A stretch of 64,000 nucleotides of DNA from Photobacterium swingsii (GCF_024346715.1 NZ_AP024852.1:2480001-2544000), one strand, 5' to 3'. Numbered from the stretch's first letter, positions 46,125 through 56,446 are shown. A program made the numbers and translations. Notes: generated by a model not told the origin, from the letters alone.

Positions 46125-46637
46125 TTACTCGTCAACTGAGGCTTTCACTTCAGGTTGCCATACACGGTAAGACACATCTAAGTTTTCAGGTGCATAAACG
46201 ACAATAGGTAATTTACTGTTGTAGCGATAAAGCTCACTACGTGGCGCACGTACCGTTTTCACTTGGTTTGCCTGCTCTTCAGGGCATGCCATTAATGTGC
46301 CAACCATATATTCAATGTTGGCATCATAACGGTAGTAAGGGTAACCCCACCCTTCAACATCTTTTTTCACTAAAGCGTCAGCCAGCATGTAGTGATTACA
46401 ATCTAGCTTCAGTGTTTTGCTGATCACTATCTCCACTAGACGTTCATTTTCATTATCTAGCGGTTCTAAAATAAAAGTGTGGCGCGTCATGCCTTCACCC
46501 GCCTCTGGGTAGGCTTTCATTTCTGACTGAACTTTCGCAATATGTGACGTTTTCATATCATCAGTCGAATTTTGTTGGGTTGCACAAGCACTCAATAATA
46601 GAGCACTAATTACAGCCGTTGTTAATGTACGTTTCAT
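46125..46637 (-). CDS. eco: Ecotin-like protease inhibitor as a lipoprotein
   Basis: 170 residues. Ecotin core is easy to see: MKAYPEAGEGMTRHTFIL, VEIVISKTLKLDCN, EGWGYPYYRYD, MACPEE and YNSKLPIVVYAPENLDVSYRVW. The reactive-site Met and both disulfide cysteines are preserved. Unlike E. coli ecotin, the signal ends in a lipobox (LLLSAC) and about 15 extra residues follow before the core, so it should be tethered to a membrane. Inhibits chymotrypsin-fold serine proteases. Confidence 0.9.
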   Translation of the reverse strand: MKRTLTTAVISALLLSACATQQNSTDDMKTSHIAKVQSEMKAYPEAGEGMTRHTFILEPLDNENERLVEIVISKTLKLDCNHYMLADALVKKDVEGWGYPYYRYDANIEYMVGTLMACPEEQANQVKTVRAPRSELYRYNSKLPIVVYAPENLDVSYRVWQPEVKASVDE

Positions 46638-46717
46638 GCGTTTTCGAGATTACCATTTGTGGTGAAGAACGATAACGGCAGACTACCATAAGCCGCTTGC
46701 ATTGTAATAACGATACA

Positions 46718-47704
46718 TTATAACTTGCGGCGAACGATCAAGATTAAGCAGACAAAAGCACCGACTGCCGAGGTTATCATACTAATAGGTAATTCTTGCG
46801 GCTGTAATAATACTCTAGCGCCTGCATCTGCCCACACCAGAAAAATAGCACCACATAAAAAGCAAATGGGCAATTGATGCTGGATACGATATATACCTAG
46901 TCGATTGACAACATTAGGAATAATCAAACCTACGAAACCTATTGTGCCAGTCCAGGCGACTAAGGTTGCCGTTAGCAAGCCCACGACCAAAAACATACCT
47001 TTTCGAGTCTGCTCAACATTCACGCCCATAGAAGCAGCCAACTCATCACCTGTCGTTAGCCTATCGATATTCCTTTGCTGCGAATGGATGAATGAATAAC
47101 AAATGACGACCACAAGGGTAATAATAGGAATGACCGACCATTTCGCGAGACCTAGACCGCCCATTAACCAAAATAACACTGATTGCGCTGTACGTTGATC
47201 ACCCGAAAAAATCAAAAAGCCCGTTATCGCAGAAAATAAACTATTTACGATTAAGCCCGCCAATACCACACGCTCTGGGTGCCATTGATTCTGTCGGGTT
47301 AACGTATGAAGCATGCACTGGGCAAGCATGGCACCACAGAACGCAAAAGCCGGTAAGCTAAAGACCCCTATGACCGTGATATTTAACACAATACACGCCA
47401 CTGCACCGCTTGATGCACCAGCAGATAAGCCAAACAAGAAAGGATCAGCCAATGGGTTACGTGTCAATTTCTGCAGCACGAGCCCACATATTGCTAAGCC
47501 TCCTCCTGTAAGCATCGCCAATATCAAACGCGGAAAACGTAGCTCTGCAACAATCAGTGCGATCCCACTGAGTGGCTCACTGCTTAACAAGCCAGTAACG
47601 GCAAAGACAATATCGTTCGCTTTTGTCGGTACAGCCCCAAGTAATGCGCAAATAAAGGCTGAAACAACCAAAAACATCGCGAGAAAACAGTATTGAAGAG
47701 TCAT
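46718..47704 (-). CDS. FecCD/BtuC-type ABC transporter permease
   Basis: 328 residues, about 9 to 10 membrane helices. FecCD motifs RFPRLILAMLTGGGLAICG, NPLADPFLFGLSAGASSGA, GFVGLIIPNVVNRLGI (coupling region). Starts 11 bases downstream of the binding-protein gene. Substrate class is iron-siderophore, heme or cobalamin. Confidence 0.92.
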   Translation of the reverse strand: MTLQYCFLAMFLVVSAFICALLGAVPTKANDIVFAVTGLLSSEPLSGIALIVAELRFPRLILAMLTGGGLAICGLVLQKLTRNPLADPFLFGLSAGASSGAVACIVLNITVIGVFSLPAFAFCGAMLAQCMLHTLTRQNQWHPERVVLAGLIVNSLFSAITGFLIFSGDQRTAQSVLFWLMGGLGLAKWSVIPIITLVVVICYSFIHSQQRNIDRLTTGDELAASMGVNVEQTRKGMFLVVGLLTATLVAWTGTIGFVGLIIPNVVNRLGIYRIQHQLPICFLCGAIFLVWADAGARVLLQPQELPISMITSAVGAFVCLILIVRRKL

Positions 47705-47715
47705 AAGAAATACGA

Positions 47716-48696
47716 TTAATTCTGATTCATCGCGCTGATCTGAGCGGCTATTTTCTCAATGGCATGAATATTTGCAGGGCCAGGTGTTAACGCTTCATAA
47801 CCTAACTTAATGATCTGATTATTTTTGACGGCATCCGTATTTGCCACAGCTGGAATAGCTTTTAGCTTCGCGACTACCTCTTGCAAGGTTTGCTGATTAT
47901 AATCCACCATAATAATTAACTGAGGGTTACGATCTGCTACCACTTCCCATGACATCGCCCCCCAGCTAGTTTCGATATCATCAGCAATATTCTTACCACC
48001 AGCGGCGGCAATTAGTGCAGTCGGCATGCCGTACTTACCTGCCGTGATTGGCTTATCGTCACCAGAATCATACAAAAATACATTCAATGGTTTCGTGTGC
48101 TTATCTTGCTGTTCTTTCGCTATGCGCTGTAATGTATTCTTCCAGCCAAGAATGACTTCATTCGCCTTATCTTCCACTTGGAAGATCTTACCTAGATTTG
48201 AAATATCCTTATATAACAATGAAATACTTGCTGATTGGCTCGGTGTGTTATTGGCTTTATATTGATGGATACAAGATTCACTCAAAATATAAGTTGGTAT
48301 ATTAAAGCGTGCTAAAGACTGAGGTGACACTTCCCCTCCCATTCGCATACCGTAATTCCAGCCGGCAAAAAACATATCAGGGCTTTCTATTAAAATATTC
48401 TCAAGTGTGGGGTTTTTCGGTGCAATTTCAGGATACTGCTTCAGCAAAGCTTGCGCATGTTCAGAGCTTTTATACCAGCCGCTAATACCACTGATCGCTT
48501 TAATACGATCATCGAGCCCAAGCGCCAACATCATCTCTGTCATATTAATATCATGCACGACAACTTGTTGAGGGTTGGCAGGGAACACCTTAGGTTCCCC
48601 ACAAACATCAATTGTTATACCTTGCTTAGTGTGAGCACATACCACTGTTGAGCCAAAGCATAATGACGCCGCTAGAAGTAAGATGTTTTTTTTCAT
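47716..48696 (-). CDS. Periplasmic binding protein of metal-chelate ABC importer
   Basis: 326 residues with signal peptide KKNILLLAASLCFGSTVVCA. TroA/BtuF-type fold: VVVHDINMTEMMLALGLDDRIKAISG, ILIESPDMFFAGW, PTALIAAAGGKNIADD and a final helix with AAQIS. Extra cysteines (VCGEP, SESCIHQYK) suggest a disulfide. Middle gene of ATPase-binding protein-permease operon on the minus strand. Confidence 0.88.
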   Translation of the reverse strand: MKKNILLLAASLCFGSTVVCAHTKQGITIDVCGEPKVFPANPQQVVVHDINMTEMMLALGLDDRIKAISGISGWYKSSEHAQALLKQYPEIAPKNPTLENILIESPDMFFAGWNYGMRMGGEVSPQSLARFNIPTYILSESCIHQYKANNTPSQSASISLLYKDISNLGKIFQVEDKANEVILGWKNTLQRIAKEQQDKHTKPLNVFLYDSGDDKPITAGKYGMPTALIAAAGGKNIADDIETSWGAMSWEVVADRNPQLIIMVDYNQQTLQEVVAKLKAIPAVANTDAVKNNQIIKLGYEALTPGPANIHAIEKIAAQISAMNQN

Positions 48697-48703
48697 AATA
48701 AAC

Positions 48704-49429
48704 TCAGAATTGATAAGTAAATCGAGGGCAATCAGCCATTGGATGGCGATCTGTAATCATGGTTAATCCAAAGACAGTTTGAATATTTTCACTCGTCATG
48801 ATGGCATTTGGTCTTCCGTGGCACACAATCTGCCCTTGCTTCATCATGTAGACATAATCGCAATATCGTGCTGCTAAATTAATATCGTGTAATACCAACA
48901 CACAGGTATGAGGAAGGGTTTCTATGGTATCCAGCATGCTGACTTGATTGGCCACATCTAAATGATTGGTTGGCTCATCAAGCAATAAAATTTGAGGTTG
49001 CTGAGCAAGCGCCCGCGCTAAATAAACTTGCTGCCTTTCACCGCCTGAAAGCTGATTCAACGGGCTCTCAGCTAAATGCATAATACCGAGTTGTTGCAAT
49101 ATACCGTCAACCGCCTGTTGACTCGGATTCGAGCAGGCTAACTCGATAAAATAACGAGCAGAAAAAGCAAGTTCAGGAGTATGTTGCGGGACTAAGGCGA
49201 GGTAATTAGCCAATGCTTGCCGCGGCATATACAGAGCGTCTTTTCCATCAATCACATAACGATAGTTTTGGACTGGAATAAACCCTAGCATAGCCTTTAG
49301 AAGGCTTGATTTTCCGCACCCATTTGGGCCAAGAATACCGACTTTTTGTCCTTTATGTGCCCTGAAGTAGGCAATATCTAGCGACATTGTTGATGATATC
49401 TCTGCACGCAATTGAACAATATCGAGCAT
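48704..49429 (-). CDS. ABC transporter ATPase (FecE/BtuD type)
   Basis: About 241 residues from ATG 49429 (an in-frame TTG lies at 49447). Walker A GPNGCGKSSLLKAM, signature QLSGGERQQVYLARAL, Walker B ILLLDEPTNHLD, and H-loop LVLHDINLAARY. First gene of the three-gene importer. No TonB-dependent receptor is adjacent to define substrate. Confidence 0.92.
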   Translation of the reverse strand: MLDIVQLRAEISSTMSLDIAYFRAHKGQKVGILGPNGCGKSSLLKAMLGFIPVQNYRYVIDGKDALYMPRQALANYLALVPQHTPELAFSARYFIELACSNPSQQAVDGILQQLGIMHLAESPLNQLSGGERQQVYLARALAQQPQILLLDEPTNHLDVANQVSMLDTIETLPHTCVLVLHDINLAARYCDYVYMMKQGQIVCHGRPNAIMTSENIQTVFGLTMITDRHPMADCPRFTYQF

Positions 49430-49589
49430 GAAAGTCCGTTCAGCCAAGTAATTGATTTAACGTATTATAAATTATTATTTGGCTCACATAAATAACCCTA
49501 TCATTTGTGTGTCATTTACCCATAAATCCAACAGATTTGTTGCTTCCAAGCATAGGACGATTGCATTCTGTCTTAAGCAAGATCAAAAA

Positions 49590-49614
49590 AGGCCTCTAAA
49601 TACGTTAGAGGCCT
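49590..49614 (-). terminator. Terminator after the C69 peptidase gene
   Basis: Perfect 10-bp stem AGGCCTCTAA / TTAGAGGCCT; the minus-strand exit is TTTTTTGATC. Confidence 0.85.
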
Positions 49615-49649
49615 ACCATAGATTTAATCAAAAATACTTTATGACGAGA

Positions 49650-51122
49650 TTACAAGCTCATGATTTTTTTGAACTCTTCATCAGTGTATTTTTTCTCAGT
49701 GCTTTTCGTCAGATCAGTCATCATTTTGTAGCGGATTTCAGTCGCCATCGACAAGGTGCGCTGTAGCTGACCATAAGAGTAATCTGATGCCATGTTAAGC
49801 GCAGCTTGCTTATCAGACTTATACAAGGATTTTAACGTCATATCTAAGCTGCTTACTTGCTTATAAAGCTTGGTTTCTTCTTTACCCCATGTCGCTTTAA
49901 GCATTGGCAAGTATTTCTCTTGGTTCGCGGTTGCCAGTGCCGTTAAGCTACGGAATTGCCAGTATGCCGATTGATCGGAATAAGTATCTGTCCCTGTTTG
50001 ATAAGCAACTGGGTACTCTTCCAGACTGGTGTATAACGGCACAAGCACCGACTCAGACAACACCCCAAAGCTTTGCCAGATCAAGCCTTGCAGCTCGGTT
50101 GGCATATTAGGGCGCAATTGAATGATATGTGATTCAAGCTGGCGCTCAACACGCATAGGACGTTCACCGTTTGCTTCGAGCTGCGTCCCTTCGTATGTTG
50201 CACTTAAAACATTTGCAACGTCTTCAACTGAAATCTTCTGATCGGGTTTTAAGAACAGTGGATACTGCGCTTGGCGAGTCGCTTGTTGTTTCGAAGCAGA
50301 TAGCATTTCTTGGCCAAGCCATTCGCGGTCAATGTTATACACATCACCAATCACACCGAACGCTTTCGCAAAGTTAAACGATTTAGCATTCGGGTTTTCC
50401 AGTAGTTTGTTTTGCTTAACAAACTTCATTAAATCTTTTGAATGCAGAACATCTTTACTGTTCAAGTCAACGCCGTGAACACGTAGGCCGTTGGCTATCA
50501 TGGCATAGCTGTCATCTGGCACTTTGACAGCAATCCAGTGGTGACCAGAGCCAATCTCAACAAGCCAGGCTTCATTTACATCTGCAATATACAGGCTGTT
50601 ACCTTCACCGGCACCGTACTGCTCAATGTATTGACCCAGTAACTCAACCCCTGCTTTCGCTGTTTTTACCTGTGGCAAAATCAGTGTAGGGATCACGGCT
50701 TCAATGATGCCGTTTTTAACTAAAGGATCTGCTTTTTTTGCGTTATCATTCACTTCTGCACTGGTTGTAGCAGAAACCGCAACATTAAATTCATTAATGC
50801 CACGCTCTTCGTAATACTTACCTTGGCTATCGACAGTATGAGCATCCCAATCAGGGATCGCTGAATAGGCATAGAACTGCTTTGGCATAGGCACAACAAG
50901 ACCATTGCCTAACGTCCACTCTCCCGCTTCATTTTTTTGTGCTGAACGGTGCGTTAAGTGCTTGTTCCAGTTGTTGATACCAAAATCTTCGTTACGCGCA
51001 ATCATGATGCTGCCGTCAACCGACGCGCCTTTGCCTACAATAAGCCCAGTACAGGCATTAGCGCTCAGACTAACCGCAGATAAGATTGCCGCCGACAGTA
51101 AGGTTACAGACATTTTTTTCAT
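49650..51122 (-). CDS. C69 family dipeptidase (PepD-like, Ntn hydrolase)
   Basis: The ATG at 51122 has GGAGAGA upstream; 490 residues. Signal peptide MKKMSVTLLSAAILSAVSLSANA is followed directly by Cys24 (ACTGLIVGKGASVDGS), the expected N-terminal nucleophile after cleavage. Then IMIARNEDFG and NEAWLVEIGSGHHWIAVKVPDD, typical of C69. Probably a periplasmic or secreted dipeptidase. Own terminator. Confidence 0.9.
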   Translation of the reverse strand: MKKMSVTLLSAAILSAVSLSANACTGLIVGKGASVDGSIMIARNEDFGINNWNKHLTHRSAQKNEAGEWTLGNGLVVPMPKQFYAYSAIPDWDAHTVDSQGKYYEERGINEFNVAVSATTSAEVNDNAKKADPLVKNGIIEAVIPTLILPQVKTAKAGVELLGQYIEQYGAGEGNSLYIADVNEAWLVEIGSGHHWIAVKVPDDSYAMIANGLRVHGVDLNSKDVLHSKDLMKFVKQNKLLENPNAKSFNFAKAFGVIGDVYNIDREWLGQEMLSASKQQATRQAQYPLFLKPDQKISVEDVANVLSATYEGTQLEANGERPMRVERQLESHIIQLRPNMPTELQGLIWQSFGVLSESVLVPLYTSLEEYPVAYQTGTDTYSDQSAYWQFRSLTALATANQEKYLPMLKATWGKEETKLYKQVSSLDMTLKSLYKSDKQAALNMASDYSYGQLQRTLSMATEIRYKMMTDLTKSTEKKYTDEEFKKIMSL

Positions 51123-51299
51123 CGTATCTCTCCATGATGGATAATGCTGGATTGAATTTTTATTCAACTTACATGAAATAAATGATTATTTATAGTGTTT
51201 ATATGGTTATTTATTTCAAAAGCAGTGTATCCATCTATACGCTTGTTTTTTGTTCAACAGATCACGCCATTAATAATTCACTCAACAGAATAATAAAAA

Positions 51300-51334
51300 C
51301 AAGGGCTGGATCGCTTTATACGATCCAGCCCTTG
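51300..51334 (-). terminator. Terminator after torS
   Basis: Perfect stem of 14 bp (CAAGGGCTGGATCG / CGATCCAGCCCTTG) with a 7-base loop; minus-strand exit GTTTTTATTATT. Confidence 0.85.
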
Positions 51335-51437
51335 GTTGTTAATCATCATGGTGCAGCAGTAAACCACCGATGTTAATTGTTTCTCACGCGTTGTATATGC
51401 TACCAACCTTTACTGCTGGTTCTCTTGACCACCATAA

Positions 51438-54400
51438 TTAATTATCATCGGGGGAGAATGTCGTTTTCAATGCCTTAATTGAGCCTATGAATGTCTCGGC
51501 TAGTTCATCCAATGACAGCTGAGATAATGCGCCTGATTTACCTGCTTTTTCAAAATACAGGCAATGTTTATACAAACGCATGAGCCCCATAGTGCCTGCG
51601 GCACCTTTTAAGTTATGCGCTAAACTGGTGACTTGTGCGCAATCACCCGCTTTAAATGCTTCTTCTAATTTGCCATGGGTTTCGCTTGATGATTCAGTAA
51701 AGAGTTGGATAAGGCGCTTGACTTGCACTTCACCCAAGACTTTCAGGTCGCTGCCTAGCACTTTACTGTCTAGCCACTGAGCCTCTGCAATCGCGGCATG
51801 ATCTTCTGCCATATCGTTTTGGTCTGACATTGTTCTCTCTGTATCATTTTTATCTGTGTTTGCTTCTGTGTGCGTATCTGCCTGCATTGCTACATCACTG
51901 ACCGTCGACGGCTCAGATTCTGAAGCTACAAGTGCCTGCTGAGATTCACCCACTGTATTTAGTAATGTTTGTTGCCCTTTTTCTACATGATGACTTGCTA
52001 TCGTCACACGCTGTGATGCAGGTAGCACCTGATGCAAAACACCCCATAGTTCTTTTTCAACAATAGGTTTTGGTAAGAAACCAGCAAAACCTGCCGCTAA
52101 ATACCCTTCAACCTCTTCTCGGAATACATGGGCAGAAAACGCAACCATAGGAGTCGCCAACTTTGACGTCGTTAAAGACGAGACTTTCAATTTTTCAGCT
52201 TCAATATGGCGCAAACGCGCCAATAGCGTGACGCCATCTGTATCAGGTAAATTAATGTCTAAGAACACCAAATCAAAGGCTTGCTGGCGATAAATAGATT
52301 CAGCTTGTTTCCCATCGATCGCAGTCACCACACTGTGGCCTAATCGGGTTAAGAAGCCTTCAGCCACCATACTATTCACAGGGTTATCTTCGACTAACAA
52401 GATGTGAGCAGGCTGTATTTCTTCACGCTGGGGAAGGTCACAGCATGCCACCTCACCCTCCTCAAGTGGGATAGAAAACCAAAAACAACTCCCAACAGAT
52501 GGCGTGGACTCAGCGCCAATTTCTCCATCCATAGCTTCAACAATTCGCTTGCTTATCGCTAAACCTAGCCCTGTGCCTCCCACTGTTTTGCGGCCATCTT
52601 CGGCCTGATGGAAAGCCGTAAATAAGCCCTCCAATTCTTGCTCTGCAATACCGACACCAGAATCTTGCACTTGGAACATCACTTCATCAGGCATGTCAGG
52701 ATGCATGCCCACATTGATGCTTACTTGCCCTTTGTGGGTAAATTTAATGGCGTTACCTACAAGGTTGACCAGCACTTGACGAATACGCGTAACATCCCCC
52801 TCCCAGTGATCATTCATGTAGTTATCAACATGTGTCACTAACCGGATTTTTTTGGTACGCGCACGGTGTTCGAGTAGGTTGTTTACATCCGATAACAACT
52901 CACATAGGGAAAACTGTGTCGGGCGGATATCTAAATGCCCAGCTTCAATCTTAGAGTAATCCAGCACGTCGTTAAGGATATCCAGCAGGTTCTCACCACT
53001 GCGGTTAATCACTGATAGGTATTTAGCTTGTTTTTCATCAAGCCCTGTATCTGCCAATAGTGATGCAGTCCCGAGTACACCATTCATTGGTGTGCGGATT
53101 TCATGGCTCATGGTGGCAAGAAAAGCGGATTTCGCACGGTTGGCTTTTTCCGCTTCTACTCGCGCTTTAGCATGGTTAACGACTTCTTGATTAAGTTTGG
53201 TATTCGTCTTTTCTAATTCACCTGTCCGTTGAGCAACTAAGCGCTCAAGGCTGGTTTTATGTTGCTGCAGTTCAAAACGAATTTTAGATTCCACCTGCGC
53301 AAGACGATGGCGCTCATAGGCGGTGTCACGTGCGACCATAATGGCCCGCCCCATTTCAGCTAGCTCATCATCGCCTTTTACCGTTAGCTTAATGTCTAAG
53401 TCACCACGTGCTAACGACAGCAGAGCTTGGCTGTAATTGTTCATACGACGAATAACCTTGGCATACACAAACCGCCACATAATCAATACAAGCGCTAGCA
53501 TACCAATTGCGGATATACCAATTAAGCTATTGCGAGCCGCTGTCAATGTCTTATCAACTGTCGTGACCGCTTGCACTGTATTATGGTTAGCCGTTGCTAT
53601 GATATCGTCAACGGTATTATTTACTTGCTGAAATAGCGCTAAGTTTTGCTGAGCCATGCGCTCGACATCTTGCTTGGCTTTCAGTAATAAATGTAAGTTA
53701 CTAAACAGCTGCTCGCCTTCATCTAACGTGGCAGCAAGTTTTGTTAACTGTGCTGAGCGACTTGGATCTTCAACGGATTTTACGCGATTTTGAATAACAT
53801 TCGCGGCATGAGTAAATCGCTTTTGCTGCAAGTCTAAACGTTCAGGATCATGCAATCGCATGGAATCATCCAGCATATTGATCACTTGCAAGGATAAAAA
53901 TCGTAGCTCAAAAAGGCGCTCAGTTAGATCCATATCGACTTCAACTAAGCTATCAAGTGCTTGATAAACATCATCTATTTTGTCTTTCGCAATCAAGTCA
54001 TAAATGCGGGATACGTTTGCGACCGCAATGGTGTTGGCATTAGACACTTGCGACTGCGACAACACATCAATTTGTGTGGTCGCTGAACTCATCTTGTCGT
54101 TCAGCTCATTCACTCGATCTTGTAACTCAATTTGTCGACCAACTAACAACCCTAGCATGGCAAGATTCTCGACAATCTTCTTGATGTTGTCATCCAAGCG
54201 CGTCATCAATTCGGGCTCAAAAGAAAAACGCTCTAAGGCACTGAGGCTTTGCTTCAATGTTTCCATATGCACCGTTAACGCACGGCCTTGTCTTACCCGA
54301 TCGTCTTCATCCTTGGCCTGTGCCAAAACCTGAGCAGAAAAGATAATACGGGTACTAAGATCGGAAAGCTGGCGTGCTTCCACCAGTGCAGGTACAGCAG

Positions 54401-54539
54401 AGTTAATCACTGCCCGTTCTGTTTTGGCGACAAACGAGAACCCCGCGACACCAATTAATACAGCAATGATCATTAAACCTGCCATTGCAGAGAAGGCCCA
54501 GAGGAGTTTTTGACCAATACCGTTTCGAGTGAACGCCAT
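51438..54539 (-). CDS. torS: Hybrid sensor kinase TorS
   Basis: 1033 residues from ATG 54539 (GTG at 54551 is an alternative). TM1 near 15-35, long helical periplasmic sensor, TM2 near 335-352, HAMP, HisKA with His479 in TMSHEIRTPMNG, HATPase, REC with Asp761 in FLDINLPDTDG, acidic linker with Asp/Glu/Thr at about 845-910, and Hpt with His975 in LAHNLKGAAGTMG. This matches TorS order and the N-terminal TorS-type sensor. Detects TMAO through TorT, encoded divergently; TorR is not in the window. Confidence 0.92.
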   Translation of the reverse strand: MAFTRNGIGQKLLWAFSAMAGLMIIAVLIGVAGFSFVAKTERAVINSAVPALVEARQLSDLSTRIIFSAQVLAQAKDEDDRVRQGRALTVHMETLKQSLSALERFSFEPELMTRLDDNIKKIVENLAMLGLLVGRQIELQDRVNELNDKMSSATTQIDVLSQSQVSNANTIAVANVSRIYDLIAKDKIDDVYQALDSLVEVDMDLTERLFELRFLSLQVINMLDDSMRLHDPERLDLQQKRFTHAANVIQNRVKSVEDPSRSAQLTKLAATLDEGEQLFSNLHLLLKAKQDVERMAQQNLALFQQVNNTVDDIIATANHNTVQAVTTVDKTLTAARNSLIGISAIGMLALVLIMWRFVYAKVIRRMNNYSQALLSLARGDLDIKLTVKGDDELAEMGRAIMVARDTAYERHRLAQVESKIRFELQQHKTSLERLVAQRTGELEKTNTKLNQEVVNHAKARVEAEKANRAKSAFLATMSHEIRTPMNGVLGTASLLADTGLDEKQAKYLSVINRSGENLLDILNDVLDYSKIEAGHLDIRPTQFSLCELLSDVNNLLEHRARTKKIRLVTHVDNYMNDHWEGDVTRIRQVLVNLVGNAIKFTHKGQVSINVGMHPDMPDEVMFQVQDSGVGIAEQELEGLFTAFHQAEDGRKTVGGTGLGLAISKRIVEAMDGEIGAESTPSVGSCFWFSIPLEEGEVACCDLPQREEIQPAHILLVEDNPVNSMVAEGFLTRLGHSVVTAIDGKQAESIYRQQAFDLVFLDINLPDTDGVTLLARLRHIEAEKLKVSSLTTSKLATPMVAFSAHVFREEVEGYLAAGFAGFLPKPIVEKELWGVLHQVLPASQRVTIASHHVEKGQQTLLNTVGESQQALVASESEPSTVSDVAMQADTHTEANTDKNDTERTMSDQNDMAEDHAAIAEAQWLDSKVLGSDLKVLGEVQVKRLIQLFTESSSETHGKLEEAFKAGDCAQVTSLAHNLKGAAGTMGLMRLYKHCLYFEKAGKSGALSQLSLDELAETFIGSIKALKTTFSPDDN

Positions 54540-54627
54540 ATGACTAACCACTTATCTTTCAATGTGCAATTATGGCGCTGACGCCATAGAATAGAGATAT
54601 ACTATTTTGCCAGTGATTTAGGCCTAG
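54540..54627. promoter_or_regulatory. Compact torS-torT divergent promoter with palindrome
   Basis: Only about 88 bases separate the two starts. It contains the inverted repeat TATGGCG-CTGA-CGCCATA at 54571-54588, a plausible operator. No clear TorR box (CTGTTCATAT) was found. Confidence 0.5.
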
Positions 54628-55734
54628 ATGCTATCTACCATGCGAAAAATACCGTTAATATCCCTATTGTTTCTGTTTATTTCCTTCTCTATGGGGATAA
54701 AAACCGTTTATGCGCGTGAAGTGCTAAGCCATACCCCCCCTTTCTCACCTGATGCGATTGAGGTGGCAATCGACTATCAACCGCTAACTAAAGCTGCAAA
54801 GCCGTGGAAAATTTGTGCCGTCTACCCGCACCTTAAAGATTCTTACTGGCTTTCTATTAACTATGGCATGGTGCAGCAAGCCAAGCAGCTTGGTATCGAG
54901 CTGAATGTTTTTGAAGCGGGTGGCTATCCGCAATTACAAAAACAAAAAAGCCAACTTACAGCCTGTAAAGACTGGGGCGCTGACGCCATCATTTTAGGAA
55001 CGGTAGACCGCGATGCTTACAACGGTATTCTTGCGAACCTAACCGGTGGTATCCCAGTCTTCGCAATGACTAATGATGTTGATTTCACCGATCCAACGAT
55101 CCGTAAAACAGTCAAAGCACGTGTCGGGGTTGATTGGTATTACATGGGGAAACAAGCGGGTGATTTCCTTGCTAAACGCCACCCAAAAGGCAGTGGTAAG
55201 GTGAAAGTGGCTTGGTTACCAGGGCCAAAATTAAGAGGCGGAACTAAACCAGTATCTACGGGCTTCAATGATGCTGTCCATGGTTCAGATATCGAAGTAA
55301 TCACGACCCTATGGGCTGATAACAGCAAAGAGCTGCAACGCGACCTCATTCAGCAACTTTTTGATAACCATACTGACATTGACTATATCGTTGGCGGTGC
55401 TGTCGCTGCGGAAGTGGCCATCAGTGAATTGCGCACCAATCATAAATCCGACGATATTAAGATTGTATCGACTTACCTCAGTCATGGGGTATACCGAGGT
55501 TTACGACGCGGGAAAATTCTATTTTCACCAACAGATAAAATGGCACAGCAAGCAAGGTTGTCGATCGACCAAGCTGTCCGATATTTAGAAAATAAGCCAA
55601 GTGATATCGATTTGGCACCTAAAATCGAAGCATTAACGCCAGATCACCTGCCAGAAGATACGATCACTGATTCGCTTTCGCCTGCGGAATTTCGCCCCGC
55701 TTTTCATGTGTCAGATCACCATATTAAGCGGTAG
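54628..55734 (+). CDS. torT: TMAO-binding periplasmic protein TorT
   Basis: 368 residues with a signal peptide (PLISLLFLFISFSMG). Periplasmic-binding fold of the sugar-binding type I class: WKICAVYPHLKDSYWLSINYGMVQQAKQLG, LTACKDWGADAIILGTVD, GKVKVAWLPGP, VGGAVAAEVAISEL. ATG at 54628 or 54640. Presents TMAO to TorS. Divergent neighbour relation with torS supports the assignment. Confidence 0.9.
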   Translation: MLSTMRKIPLISLLFLFISFSMGIKTVYAREVLSHTPPFSPDAIEVAIDYQPLTKAAKPWKICAVYPHLKDSYWLSINYGMVQQAKQLGIELNVFEAGGYPQLQKQKSQLTACKDWGADAIILGTVDRDAYNGILANLTGGIPVFAMTNDVDFTDPTIRKTVKARVGVDWYYMGKQAGDFLAKRHPKGSGKVKVAWLPGPKLRGGTKPVSTGFNDAVHGSDIEVITTLWADNSKELQRDLIQQLFDNHTDIDYIVGGAVAAEVAISELRTNHKSDDIKIVSTYLSHGVYRGLRRGKILFSPTDKMAQQARLSIDQAVRYLENKPSDIDLAPKIEALTPDHLPEDTITDSLSPAEFRPAFHVSDHHIKR

Positions 55735-55945
55735 TTTCATTCAACCTCATCCTAACCGACAAAAATGTATTACAAGTTCATGATTCTTGTGAATTTGTCT
55801 TGTATGAATAGATGACGCTCTGTTATTAATAGCCCGTTCTATCATTAGATATATCAACACATGGCTAGACAGGTAATCGTTTACGCTTCACGCACAACAA
55901 TAAAAAGTGAAACGATGCCGCAAAATAAGGAACTAGGGTGCATTT

Positions 55946-56404
55946 ATGCAAATAACAACCCGTACAATGCAACGTCGCAAGAACATTGCTTTGGTTGCTC
56001 ACGATAACTATAAAAAACATTTATTACGTTGGGCTACCGAGCACAAAGACAAACTCAGTGAACATACTTTGTATGCGACTGGCACTACAGGTCACATGAT
56101 CGCGAATGAAATCGGGCTAGACATCAAATGTATGATCAGTGGCCCGATGGGGGGCGATCAACAACTTGGTGCCATGATTTCAGAAGGACAAATTGATTTA
56201 ATGATTTTCTTCTGGGATCCACTCAATGCCGTACCGCATGACCCAGATGTGAAAGCACTATTGCGTATTGCTGGTGTATGGAATGTTCCTGTTGCAACCA
56301 ACCGTGCAAGTGCAAACTTCTTGATCACATCACCCCTGTTAGATCGTGAAGTCGAAATTGAAATTCCTGACTATGCTGCGTACCTTGCAGAACGTGTAGG
56401 CTAA
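55946..56404 (+). CDS. mgsA: Methylglyoxal synthase
   Basis: 152 residues, the same length as E. coli MgsA. Motifs [28 protein letters not shown] (catalytic Asp), [20 protein letters not shown]. Converts dihydroxyacetone phosphate to methylglyoxal plus phosphate, relieving sugar-phosphate overload. Own terminator. Confidence 0.96.
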   Translation: MQITTRTMQRRKNIALVAHDNYKKHLLRWATEHKDKLSEHTLYATGTTGHMIANEIGLDIKCMISGPMGGDQQLGAMISEGQIDLMIFFWDPLNAVPHDPDVKALLRIAGVWNVPVATNRASANFLITSPLLDREVEIEIPDYAAYLAERVG

Positions 56405-56409
56405 AACAA

Positions 56410-56446
56410 AAAAGCCTTCTCTTGTAAAAACAATGAGAAGGCTTTT
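56410..56446. terminator. Bidirectional terminator between mgsA and helD
   Basis: AAAAGCCTTCTC / GAGAAGGCTTTT, perfect 12-bp stem with 13-base loop. Confidence 0.85.
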
